Source: Perkinsus olseni
Taxonomy: Eukaryota > Perkinsozoa > Perkinsida > Perkinsidae
Assembly (NCBI GenBank): GCA_013115135.1
Contig: JABANP010000089.1
Coordinates: 1-64,000 of the forward strand
DNA length: 64,000 bases
Direction of reading: 5' to 3'
Shown: positions 11,577 to 23,080 of the stretch, in pieces
How the letters are laid out: each line of letters starts with the position of its first letter
How positions within the stretch are numbered: position 1 is the first letter of the stretch
Translations under genes and position numbers: made by a program
Notes under the pieces: model-generated
The model's input: only the letters and a program-made list of their open reading frames with translations
What the model was told of the DNA's origin: nothing
Databases searched by the model: none

Positions 11577-14500
11577 TGGGCAAGAAGGGAGGGCCCGCCA
11601 AAGAAGTCCAAGAAGCAGCTGGAAGAGGAGGCTTTACAGGCCCTTGAGGATGCCAGAAAAGGTATCGATCACGAGAAGGCTGCGGGATGGATAATTTTCG
11701 TCAGAGGCTAACGCGGCGAAGATCAGAGAGATGGCCAACCGGATGGCAGCCGATGCCCAGATCAGAGCTAGCCTCGACAGGGAGAGGGAGGAGGCCAAGG
11801 AGGAGGCTGTGAGCCCTACAGGGTCGGCAGACTAACAGTGGTGCTGCTCAGATGAGACTCGAGTACGAGTCGGGCATGGTGGAGTACGGCAAGAGCAAAC
11901 GGTGGACAGTGCTGACTAAGATAAGGCAGGCCGAAAGGGAGAGGGTGGAGTGGGAGGAGTTTGCCGCATGCACTGGAAGGCCCAGCACACGGAGGGAGGC
12001 CGACATAGTCACGTACGCCGGCGATGCTGCAACCCTTTGCACAGGGATGCCCTTGGCTAGGTACGAACAGTGGCTCGAAGCTGATGCTGTGGAAGGCAGA
12101 CTCTTCTCTGTATCACAGTACAAGCCCGGTTTAGGGATGGCCAACAACGAGGGAAGTAGGTGCTCAGGATACTCGTCGGCTTGCTCGGAGTACCACTACG
12201 CCTCGGTAAAAATCTCAAGAGCAGATCGTCTGCTCACCACAGGGCCTCTCGTGTCTCCATCGAGACTGGACACTGGTCGCAGCTCCCCTACTGAGCTCTC
12301 AGTCGTCTTCCCTTCTCGGTGCCGATTCTATCACCCAATGGCATGGAAATGATTTAGTATCTCTCACCCCTCCCGGTATCAGGTACCCCCTTCACGGTGG
12401 CTCCCCTCAGCCCTGCAGCCTCGGCAACCTCCGTACCAGCCGTCCTAGCTGGGTATCCTCAATGCAGCATCGAGAGGGCCTTGGCCGTAGTTTACTTTAC
12501 CCAGTTCCTTGTAGAGGATCTCCATCAGGGGTGACACCATCCCGCCTCTACCGTCCCTCTCACCCCTTCTCAAGGTACATCAGAGCCTTGGCCGACGGGG
12601 ACGCTAAGAAGATGGCCTGGTGCCTGGGCCATGTCGAGAAGATCAGGACCACCGGTCAGCAGCCTCGCACGCTAGCCCTCCCCTCCAACCCTCTTCCTTA
12701 GTTCTCTCTCGACACCTCGACTACGCCACGGGGCACCTGTTCCAGTTTATTGAAGACCTCGGAGTGTCCAGCTCCCACGAGACCCAGGCCACCTGGGGAC
12801 AGGTGGGTCACCCTGACCCTCACAGTGGAACCGCCCCTCCATGCTCAGCTCACCGACGATGTCTTCCTCGCTTTCTGGGCCTTCCTGCAGCCTAAAGGAT
12901 TCCGGGCGAAACTGATGGACTTGCCCCAGTTCAAGATGGTGCTCTCGCCCCTCTCGGTCGGCCCCCTCAACCTCTGCCCTCAGACCATCGAGCTTCCCAA
13001 AAGCGTTGCTTCAAGCAACCTAGGCCACTGCCTGGGGGTATGGCGTCGTTCCTCCGCTGCCATCGATGAAGGCCCTCCTCCTCAGGCCCGGGTCCTCTAC
13101 ACACGCTTCGATTCCAGCTACTGCTTCGCCGAGGCTGTCTTGCAGTCACGAGAGGGCCACTACGGCCGTGCAGCCATCGCGACTCCTGCTGATGATACCG
13201 ACGAAGAAGAGAGCAGACAGTCCAGTGGGGAAGGGTGGATACGCCGAGACTTTATGGGCCGGCAACCGACTGAGCCTGGCTTCGGCAGGGCGGTGAGGCT
13301 AGCCTGCGCCCTACCAGGGAGACCCCCTTCTGTCTTAGAGCCTCCCACCTCGCTACGCCATCGGTGGGGTCGTCCATGTCGATGTCGTCTCCATACCGCA
13401 GTTTCGGTCGAGAGAGAAGGGCTGGTTAATACGGGCACTACCTTCCAGCGACGGACCGAACTACACGGTAGTGAGTCCAGACCACCGTGTTAGGTCACAT
13501 GGCTGTGCTCAGAGGCTCCCCTACCCCTCCCCTACAGGGAGGGACACCCCTCAACCATGCCGGGTAGAGTTCCGCCTGCCCGACGATGTGGTCGTTGATA
13601 AGCCCGAAGTAATGCCGAAATCAACAGCGGAGCGAAGCACCGTTGGTCAGGTTGCCTGGAGGGATATGGAATCCCAAAGTTGGTCTGATGAGGGTATCGG
13701 AGAGGTCGAGTGGGACCCCTCGACGAGGAAGGTCAACTTCTCCGCGGCCCTGCTGGCGCCCTTCGCTGTCACTGTCCTCCGCTCCGCACATTTTCCCTAC
13801 CAACAATGGTGAGCCTTGGGCTAGCCGCTAGGGCCCATGCCTCTTGTGTCAGGCAAATCACGATTCTTCCGGATGCGAAGGAATCTACTGGCGACGAGAA
13901 AAGAGCTCTTTGACAGTGGTGACAGGTCGGTGACACGGGGCACAGTCCCTCGGCATGAAGGTCGCTGCCTTCAGCTCTGGGACTTGAAGTGAGGGTCGAG
14001 ATCCGACCAGCGGGGGTCCACTTGGTAGCTCCCGAGCGTGACGAGTTGCGGCACCTCAGAACTGACGAGAATGGGCATGGTAGAGTCACCAGTCTACTCG
14101 GCTGTGAAGACCGTCGCCCTGCAGGTATTTTTTGGTCACCAGCGGTGCTCTTGACAAAGCTTCGGGACGCAGGCATCAACCTGATGCCAGTAGACGAGGA
14201 CGCTCAATGGTTGTTGAAGCCAAGGTCGAGCCTTGCCTCTCACGGACAGCGATACTCTCGCCTTCAGGGACGTCAAAGACCCGGCTCTGGAGCTCCTCGC
14301 CTGCAACGACATCGCGGAGCTGGTCCTTATGTAGCCGTCCAGTGTCACCACTGGTGTCACCACTTCTTGTAGGGGGCACGATGTGGCTGGCTCCCAGCAT
14401 AACAATGCCCTTGAGTGCGGCAAGGGGCGGGTCGTGCTTCGGGCCCGACCGAACCCCAACGCCCTCGACCTCGATCGGGATGATAATGAAAAACACAAGG

Positions 14501-14911
14501 AATATAAGTAGGCTAGGGTGGGGTTAGAGAGGGAGGGCCGCCCTGTCCTGGAGGGCCTACGCTCGCCCATCTGGCCCTCGTCTCAGGGTGGCGATGGTAT
14601 GGCCGGACAAGTGCGCTCTCATCTCCGCTGTGGAAGGCTCAGAGTAAGCGTGATACCGAACATCAGCCTTATCAGCATTCTCCCCCCAGTTTCGATGAGA
14701 CCTTGAGGGCCCCCACACACTACAGTCTGACCATGGCCCTGACCGGACCAACAGCCACCAGTACCGATGCTACAGATGCCGACAGCGTCAAGTGAGCACA
14801 ACAGCAGCAGCAGCGGCAGCGTCGTCGGCGTCCTTCGCATGCCCCTTCCCAAGGTACATGGACTGCATCGCCCAGACTCTGCGCCTGACTCGGCCGCTGA
14901 GCTTCGGGTGA
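11577..14911 (+). CDS. DNAI7: DNAI7/CASC1-like axonemal dynein protein (IC97)
   Basis: The product starts MGKKGG, continues with a long charged coiled coil (KKQLEEEALQALEDARK), and then WEEFAACTGRPSTRREAD, matching the conserved N-terminal block of CASC1/IC97. Later blocks also match the family: HLFQFIEDLG, WDPSTRKVNFSAALLAPFAV followed by FPYQQW, WSPAVLLTKLRDAGINLMP, ALISAVEGSE, and the terminal LRLTRPLSF. IC97 proteins bind the inner-arm dynein of motile cilia. Many introns are about 42 nt (11662-11704, 11809-11851, 13609-13650). Two frame breaks appear: an extra A near 11601 and an extra G near 12803. They may be sequence errors. Exon limits between 12150 and 13450 are not fully resolved. 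Confidence 0.82.
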
Positions 14912-15121
14912 TCAGCATCAGTGCCAGTGGACTGTCATGCTAACCCACTATACTTGCTGTTACATACCGAGAAAGCTTCCGTTCGAGTAACCGAGAGGGG
15001 AGAATCTGCGGTGCGCCGTTTTAAACTGCGTAATTTATTCCGGGTGAAGGCTGTTTTCGCTCGCGCATCATCGTCCTTCGTCTCAAATCTCACCGGATCA
15101 ACCGTAAGAAGGTTACTTCCA

Positions 15122-18100
15122 ATGACCGAACTACCCCGATTCATCCTGGTCCTGAGCAGCGGCAGTAGTCCATCCTCGTCGTCCAAGCCCCTCACCAAGC
15201 CAGGGGAGGTCCTCACTATGGGAAGGATCCCTGACTGCGACATAGTCTTCAAGAGCAACGCCATCAGCGGCAACCACTGCTCTCTGGCCTACCTCGACGG
15301 AGGTATAGTCAGATTGACGGACACTAGCTTCAATGGTAAGAGGGGAATGTGGAAGATATTCTTTAGAGTGCGGCCAGGCACCTATGTTAATGGCGAGCTG
15401 GTCGGCAAGGGTAAGATAGCCGACATCAAGTCCGGTGATCGGATTGGTCTTGGCCGCCCTATGGTCAATACCAAGGCGACTCGGCAAGGGCAGAAGTCAG
15501 TCAGCTTCCTAGTTGAGTACACGGCGAAGGTAGAAACTCCGGTTCATCGTTCTGGGCGTGATGCCGCGGTCAGTTCGTCGACCCGCCGGGGGTGAGCACA
15601 GCCCCATCGCCCTCTCGACTGAGGGCTAGCAGTGCACCTATACTCGAGGATAATAAGAAGGATCCGCTGACGACCAAGACAACGAGGCCGCTGAGTGCAG
15701 TAGTGCCCAGGACAGGAAAGCGGCTTGCTCCGCTCTGGTAGTAGACGTGGGCGGAGGGGAAGTTGGTGATGGTGTGGTATCTTATTCGCTGACCACGCGT
15801 ATGCAATGTTAGCTCTCTAGGTCTGGAGGTGAATACTAGCATGAAGACGCCCCAGCAATACCCAGCGGTCCGACACATCAAAACCGAGCAGGGCCGGGCT
15901 GGGGCTGCTCCTGCCCGGCCCGCTGTAGCACCCCAAGCGATGGCATCGAGCGTAGGGCGCACGAGGGGTTGATTCGAAGAAAAGGCAACTTCTCAGACCA
16001 GAATCGATGGGGATAAACGGAGGGTCTCCATCCAGCAGCCCAGTAAGGATGGTATAGCTCAAGTGCAGACCTCCCAAACGTCAGCACAGAGAGGAGATGT
16101 GAAAACAGGAGTGAAAACCCGAAGCATGGAAAATGGCGTCTTTTCGGGCGCCCTGATAGGCCGGTACCCACCAGTGCCAAGTCTAAGGAGCGGCCGCGTC
16201 GGCAACAGCAACAGCAGCCGAGCTCAACACGGTCGCTGGTCGGGGACTCGGATAACAGGCGGTCCTTTGGCTTGAGTAGGAAAGACAGCAACGGGAAGGC
16301 TTCCGCTGTACCACCAGACTCAGCATTACCCTCCTCCGGTTCATGTTGGCTGTGCCCGAAGAGGAAGGAAAGAGAGGAATCTTTGGTGACGGAGACCAAA
16401 GCCTTAAGGGCAAGGCTGGCCAGTAGGGAAGGGGAACTGGCCACGCTAGAGGAGAGGCTACAGGAGAGTGAACTCACTATGACGCTGAAGAAAGCGAAAG
16501 CTAACGTCCACTGAGCAAAAACTGAAAGATGTCAGTGCTGTCCTGAGAAGGGTCATGATCAGCTTCGGATACTCCTGCAGGCCCAGACTGAGGTTATGTC
16601 GACCAAAGAGGCTCTGTCGAGTCTACAGGAAGCACACGCTGAGCTCAAGGCCCGGTGTGAAGGGCTTGTTAATGCCGCGAAGAAGTCCAAGACAGATCGG
16701 GAGGCGTTAGTGGAGAAGGTTCGTCTTGCCTGGTAGGGGTACCTGGGTAGGCTCGAACTCAGTTGAACGCAGTCGAGGCCCGGGCTAACTCGACCGAAAG
16801 TGAGCTCATCTATTGCCAGGAGCAGGCCCATGGACTGCAGCAAAACCTCGACCAAGAGTGTAGGCTGAGAGAGGGGCTCTCAAGGGCCGTTGTCCAATGC
16901 CGCCATCAGGCGAGCATTCGAGGTCCCTTTCTGCGGAGCTACAACATTCTCGGGAGCACTGCGCGGCTCTGAAGGCTGACCTGCAGGAGGCGCTGGGGAA
17001 GCTGCAGAGGGTATTCCGGGGTAGCGGGCGAAGTGGCCAAGCTCAGACGCAGGTGCTGAATCATCGGGCCAGTCTCCAGTCCGAGGTAGACAGGCTGAAT
17101 GGAGATCTCGACAAGGCCAGGGACAGTGAGTGCAGCACGGCCCTCCCTCTGGTATGCCGTGCTTGGTAGTCAGCAGCAGTGGAGCAGAGGTTGCGAGGGC
17201 CCTGGCGGGTGCGATAAGGGATGGGCTGAAAGCGTAGGGTTCATGGAAGACAGCGGAGATCGAGGAGAGCCTCACTGCTAGGTTCGAGGGGCATAGCTTC
17301 CCCGACCTCCCAGCCACTAGGGCGCCTCCCGAGCTTCCCGACATATCCCCAGTAAAACTCAGAAGCACGGAGTTGGTAGGGAAGGTCAGCCTTGACTTCC
17401 ACATCGGTGAGCATGTAGGCCTCTACGGACTCGACTCGGTACGAAGGCACTGATGTGACTGTCCGATCCATGACCCAGGAGGTAGTCTCCGAGCTGGCCC
17501 AGGTAGTTTTGACGATTACATGCATCGAGCTAAGATGCGTCTACCGCCCTCAGTCACTCCCCCATACTGCGACCCAGGGCCGGATGCTGCACGCACGCCT
17601 AGCCATGGTAGGGCCTCTGTCTATGCTAGCAGACCTTCCCTCGTACCTCAGCCCACGACGGCGGAGGGTGGGCAGCTAGGGTCGATGACTCCAGTGCTCA
17701 GCGATAGCTCAGAGGGACAACAGTACATCATCGATAGATGGGTGAGGGGCTGTCCAAGAGCGGCTCGACCTTGCCAAGTCTTAGAGTGTCCCTGGGCTCT
17801 GCTGCTTCTGAGAGGATTCGGGCTAGCCAGCAAAGGACCGATGAGGGCAGTGTAGGCTGTAGACTAGGCGGCCCCTCCGAGGCGATAGGTCGGGCCCCTC
17901 AGGTGACCCGGGCCATGGACACGCAAGAACAACTAGAGGGCGTTGGAGGTAATGGCGGGATCATTCTCAGCAGTGACTCGAGGAGGGCATCTGTTAGGCA
18001 CTCAAATGATGTGGACGGAGGAGGCTGATGTGACCAGTGGGGCGTCGGTTGACTGGTAGCCGTCCTCGGCAGGTTGGAGAGGAGGGTTCGAAGGAGGCAC

Positions 18101-18622
18101 AGCTGCCAGCGACGGCGGGGATGCTGCAGCCCACCGCTGATGTACCGGAGCCCGCGGCCGCTCTCGACGACGACGAGTTTGCGGATTTTCCCGATGATAT
18201 GCGGTCACTGGGCCAGGAGAATAGTGAGGGCCGGTTTGCCAAGTCTAGGCGACCTCATTCCAGGTCTCCAAGGGGGGACCTTCGATGATCTCGCCGAGTT
18301 CGACATTGACGCCTTGCCTGGTCGGGCTGGAGGAAATGGACAGGAAGAGGAAGGGGCCTTCTCTGAGTAGTCCTGTGCCGCCCGAGGACCGGAGAGTGGG
18401 CCCGCATTTTTCAGTGACTTTGCCGACTTCGACCTATCCCAGCATCCTGCCCGTACGGCAGCTGAGCGCGGCTGTAACGACAGCCTACTGGCGGACCTCG
18501 ATCTCGACGACACCTTCTCGTCTCTGTCCGCTGGCAAGCCCCAGAGGGCAGCTGCTCACCAGGCCCAGACTGATGGGCTCAACGGTCCCGTCGACGACTT
18601 GGCCGACTTCGACGATTTTTGA
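15122..18622 (+). CDS. FHA-domain coiled-coil protein with repeated acidic-aromatic tail motifs
   Basis: An N-terminal FHA domain reads MGRIPDCDIVF, ISGNHCSLAY and, across the 15336-15377 intron, NGTYVNGELVG. FHA domains bind phosphothreonine. Several exons of Glu/Lys/Ala/Leu coiled coil follow (16270-17250; for example REGELATLEERLQESEL and ELKARCEGLVNAAKKSK). The last 500 bp encode repeated acidic-aromatic motifs: DDDEFADF, FDDLAEFDID, FSDFADFDL and the terminal DDLADFDDF. Domain order suggests a scaffold reading a phosphorylation signal, but I recognise no named family. Exon limits in the coiled coil are approximate, and two genes could be merged here, although phase and character are continuous. 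Confidence 0.62.
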
Positions 18623-18705
18623 GTGGGGAGCCTGCCTCAGTTTAATAAGCGTACAGTAGCGGTGGTAAATACACCGTGGTAATCACTCCAAGTCACTGAC
18701 GACCA

Positions 18706-19157
18706 GTGGCTTGCTTCCCTGAGCATGTTACTAGTGTTTTCCACAGCCATGATGTTGTTGCGTGCTGCGCTGGGAGGGGCTTCCTCTTGACCCTTTCGGA
18801 GACCAGACGGGTTTTTATATGCATGTCATCATCGTCGTCGCTGCCTCCACCCCCGCCGGAGCCTCCGGGCCCGGACGATTGCTGCGGCAGTGGCTGCTGC
18901 CCCTGCATCTGGGATACGTAGGAGGGCCGGCTGAGAGGGCTGCTGTCATTAACCTCGGCAGGTACTATGATAACGTGGAGCGGTGGGAGGCCACCTACGG
19001 GTGCTCCCTAGAGGAGTATGCGGGACGGCAGGAAAGCAACCCGGAGGAGGGGGAACAAGAGCGGTCTGGCGGCACCAGCTCGGAGGGTTCGACGGGAAGA
19101 CGGCGGAGAGTCTTCCAAGGCAGGCCAGTTGGTTGCGAGCGTAAAACATGCCCATGA
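18706..19157 (+). CDS. Oxidoreductase-like domain protein (OXLD1 type)
   Basis: The motif PPGPDDCCGSGCCPCIWD is the signature of the small oxidoreductase-like domain (Pfam Oxidored-like), usually CCGSGC followed by CVWD and a Tyr. A 44-nt intron (18918-18961, GT-AG) joins it in phase to TYYDNVERWEATYGCSLEEY. The domain is typically found in small, often mitochondrial eukaryotic proteins of unknown reaction. Its cysteines may bind metal. A Pro/Ser-rich stretch precedes the domain. Translation could start at 18706 or at the ATG just before the Ser run near 18823. Confidence 0.75.
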
Positions 19158-19502
19158 CAGTGTTGGCCTGTTCTGGAGACTGCGGCGATCGGTGGGGCCC
19201 TCGCTGTCCTCTGCCGCTTTCAGTGTCTCTGTCCCATCAGGTCCTCGTATCCCCGAGGCTCCTCCGGCTCCTAGCTGCACACGCACCGATGTTATGACAC
19301 TAAGTGGAGGAGGCTCAGTGACCGGACACTCGTCTAATGCGGGGAGGGCAACCAGATCAGCTATGACAGAGACCGGTTATTTTTGTACAGCATGCTGCTA
19401 GATAGAATTGCTTATTTTTACTTGGGTCCTCGAAGGTTCCTGCCCTACTAGTACCATAACTTTCCTTTCTCTCAGCTTGTGATATCTTAGCTCCCTCCTA
19501 GT
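19158..19502. other. Intergenic, no gene seen
   Basis: A Ser/Thr-rich plus-strand frame crosses 19200-19401 but has no recognisable domain and may be a 3' UTR. Nothing else stands out. Confidence 0.4.
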
Positions 19503-21332
19503 GTGCTGTGTTGGAGTCGATCTGGATGGATCTTGGGGAACTTGGAATCCTGTCTAAGCATGCCCCCAACAGAAGAGTTCCTTCGGGATGTATCAAGGGC
19601 GGCCGCTGAGCTCCCTGCCTGGAGGGAGTCCCTGCGACCAGCGCTCAAAGACGGGCTCCTGCAGCACTTGAGGGAGTACGGGATACCGCGGTTCACCGAT
19701 ATTGAGTTTCCCGAGGAGCGGCAGGCAGTGACGGCCGAGCTGTTCACCAACCACACCGACCAGCTGGTGTGCCTTCGAAACTGCATTGACGCCGTCATAG
19801 AGGAGAAGCTCACCGACCTCCTGCTACGAGACGGCTGCGGCTCAGACGAGGACGTCTTGGGGCAGGCGACTGACCTGGCCGCTAGTACTGCAGTAATGCT
19901 CCTAGATCGACTAAGGCACAGTGACCCGAGAGTCTTCCTACCGCGGCTGGTGGCTGCCAGACCGAACGACCGCCTCCGTCGTATCCTCTGGGATCGGCTG
20001 CTGTTGAAGGTTGATATTGGAGAGCCTCAGCACACGGCGGAAGTATGCCAAGGGGACGCCGGGCAGATCCTGGACGAGGCTCTCGGCTCCTGCGGTGTCC
20101 GTCTCTCTCGAAGCCTGGTTGCCGAGGTGGGACGGTTGGTGACGGAGTGTCCGGAAGCCGCGCCCTCAAAGCCGGCCTCGGTCAGCACAGCGGTGGTCCT
20201 GGTACTGGTCTACGGTGTGAGTCCTGCCAACCACCGGAGGTACAGGAAACTGCTGTCCCTGACAGAAGCCTGGGATACAGCCGTCGCTGCGGCGGCACTC
20301 TCGAGCCGTGAAGCCCCTCTGTGGCTAGGGAGGCGCTTCCTGGACCCGGCAGTTGACCAGGATTGCACCAAGCTAGTATGGGACCAGCTGCTCCTAGCGA
20401 CCCCTCGCAGTACTGCCGTTGCAGGAGTGGTCAGCATATGCACTGAGGTCCTCCTCGACTGCTTGGCCGAGTCGTCTGCCCTTCTCTCTGGCGAGGCTTT
20501 CCACATAGCTCTGCGGTCGAGGAGAGCCGACCTTGCCGAGGTCATCTGCGGCCGCGGTTGGCGGTCGTTGGATGAGTCCTCGAGGACCCCTCCGTCAGGG
20601 CTGCCTTGTTTCAGCAGCTCAGCGGACGCGGAGCACCCTCAGACAAGTGAGTGTCAAGCGCCTCAGAATGGTCTGTCCGTCACAGCAGAGCCGGTCGATG
20701 GGGTCACCCGGTCAGCAAAGGAGCCCGAAGATGGTCAGGTCGCCACCGGCATGTCGCTAGAATCTTTACGGTACGCCAGAGAGCTGATCAGCAAAGGCGC
20801 TAACGCGAGTCGAGCCGGGCTGTCCTTGGAGTTGCGGGGAGGGAAAGCGTATCCAACTGCCCCCCATCAACCCCTTCGGGCTGGTGGACTCTGTCTCAGA
20901 GGTGCCCCGTCCGTGTGATCAGCGCCAAGTATCATCTTCCACAGGTCGCTGAGCATTGCGTGATACATGCAGACGAGGACCTTCTTACCTCTCCGACCGC
21001 TACGGCCTCCCTCCGGCAGGAGCTGCTGGATTGCCTCATCTCCAAGTTCGACGGGGATAGCATGGTCGTAGACGACAGGAGTGTCCCCGTTGAGAGGGTG
21101 GAGATCAGCATAGGTAGGGCCGGCCCCAGTTGGCCCTCCCTCGGCTATAGCCCTCCGGTCAGGCTCTGTCAAGGCTACGCTCTGTGTTACTCCCACTACG
21201 GCAGCACCGGAGTCCACCGCCTTCCTCGATGTGTGCATGCGTGCTGTGGGAAGGGCTAATTTTGGCGACGAAGCTTTGATGATGGAAGCTCTGAAGTATC
21301 TTTGGTTGAAGCTTGCTCATGATACTGGATAG
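19503..21332 (+). CDS. Unrecognised protein, mostly helical
   Basis: A long first exon (about 470 codons, or from an internal ATG at 19560) encodes a Leu/Ala/Arg-rich helical protein with no motif I can name. Near its end, RYARELISKGANAS looks ankyrin- or ARM-like. Another frame across 20845-20910 (LPPINPFGLVDSVSE) looks more protein-like than the in-frame end, hinting at a frame break or unresolved intron. Two further exons fit: one after 20945 (VAEHCVIHADEDLL to VERVEISIG) and a last exon ending VGRANFGDEALMMEALKYLW, then LKLAHDTG and stop. It lies head-to-tail upstream of LAS1. Confidence 0.6.
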
Positions 21333-21402
21333 CCGTGTCCCCCTTATTTCTGTTGCGTTACCGAGAGTCTTATCACACCCAAGCAGCAGTCATCCCTCCT
21401 CG

Positions 21403-22780
21403 ATGGCCTCCGCTGGTACTGGGCTGCCGGGGAAGACCCTACCCTGGGCAGACTGGCACGAGTGGCTCCGATGTTACCAGGGCCTGTCGGGCCAGAGTGT
21501 CAAGGAGAAGCTAGAAGCCGTATCTTTGGTCGACCTGTGGCGGATACGGGGACGGGTAGGAGGTCGCTCGCATCCGAAGTGGCCGCGAGTGGTGATTACC
21601 CTAGGTGCCAGTGGCTGTCGACATCACCGGCATGGTCCTCCAGATCATGTGCCACGACCCCTACTTCACTCCGGAGACCACAGCGCAGGTGTCCTTAGAC
21701 GAGTAAGTGGGAGTCTAAGGACGGCCGGAGCATTGCGCGACCCACGTCCTCCGTCCCTAGGCTGCAGCAGCTCTACAGCCTCGCCGTCATCCGCCTCTGT
21801 AACGGTGTTATCGACACTGAGCAGAAAGGGCTGGTGGCGCAGAGTCAGGTAGGCCTTCATAGCCTGCTGGCGTGTGGCTGATCTCCGACTGTTGCAGGAC
21901 TCCATCGCCCGACGGATCGGCTTCCCAACGTGGCTTGTCGAGCTGCGCCACGAGGCAACTCACGGCAGCACCCTCCCCACCATCCATGTGCTGCGGATGG
22001 CGGCTGAGAGTATCTTGAGGTGAGATCCACGCTATTCCGTAATGTGCATGCTCAACCTCAAGATACCTCGACAAGAACTACTGGTCACGGCAATATGCCC
22101 AGCTAGATGCACACGGTGTGTTTGCGATGACACAGCCCGATGCAGACTACGGCGATGTTCGACTGCCTCGTGGAGCTTCCGAGGACCAGTGCGTGTTGCT
22201 GCGGAAGAAGCTGGCCGCCCTCGGCCACGGCGTGGGAGTGACGGAAGCTGTAGGCCCTCCCCACCCCGGCATAACCATACCGTGGCCTCTTCCAGGTGAA
22301 GTACTTCACGTCTTCTCTGAGCAAGGTTGCCTCGACTGACGACATCCGGGAGATGCTCCTCAATGTCACACAGAATGTGACGCCTGCGACAGAGAGAGGT
22401 GCCCGGTTCTTCGCCATCTCCTCTTCACCAGCCCCCTCCTATCAGGTGCTTCTGCCGTTGACGTCCTCGCCGGCGCCCTAGAGTTTCTCGAGGTCAAGCG
22501 GCCCGGTTTGGGCCGGGGTTTGGCCCGGTCGCTGCTCGAGCGAGTCGACGACACGGCCGAGGGTAAACGATCCATGCAGTGGTTCGAGGCCCTCTCTAGA
22601 CGGTCCGCCATGAGCGGAGCGAAGGAGGTATGTTTCGAAATGACCAGCAAGAACCCCTCCCTTATCGATTGCCTCGGCGACCCCCGCCTTACTGCGGCCT
22701 TCAACTCAAACGAGCGTCCCCCTGACGCAAAAATCCTAGCGGAAATAGAGAAGGTCGCGCTAGGTCTTGGCTGTCCGTAA
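21403..22780 (+). CDS. LAS1: LAS1-like pre-rRNA processing endoribonuclease
   Basis: The Las1 domain is clear: LPWADWHEWLRCYQGL, LVDLWRIRGRVPVAVD across an intron, LYSLAVIRLCNGVIDTEQKG, and GFPTWLVELRHEATHGS. The RHEATH hexamer is the HEPN catalytic RHxxxH motif. KNYWSRQYAQLD then matches the end of the domain. Las1 cuts ITS2 during 60S ribosome maturation with Grc3/NOL9. Six or seven short introns fit in phase. The C-terminal exon (EFLEVKRPGLGRGLARSLLE to VALGLGCP) is less conserved. An in-frame ATG upstream at 21313 exists, but the codon at 21403 sits just before the conserved block. Confidence 0.88.
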
Positions 22781-23080
22781 ATTACCAATTTCCTGACGTA
22801 CTGTTCTGCTGTTTGAGTTTATTTAAATTCTACTCTGTCACACGAGACCCCACCCTTAACTTTGATAATGCCTGTGGAGTTCGGGAGCTCAAGACCCGCG
22901 AAATCCAGCCAGAGGGGGAATCACTATCATCAACATCATCATCGTCTTCGTCATCATCAAGATAATACTTGGAGGCTTCGTCGACGCTTCGCGAGAATGT
23001 CCACCGGATGCTTCGTCGTATTCCGTAACTCTGCAACAAAAGGACGTAAACCCGCCACGGAAAGTAACTGTACAGAATGA
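22781..23080. other. Short convergent intergenic region with CAT/CTT triplet tract
   Basis: This is the tail-to-tail spacer between LAS1 and the long Sfi1-like gene. It contains an impure trinucleotide tract at about 22924-22965 (CATCATCATCGTCTTCGTC type). A minus-strand frame through it is poly-Asp and not convincing. Confidence 0.45.
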
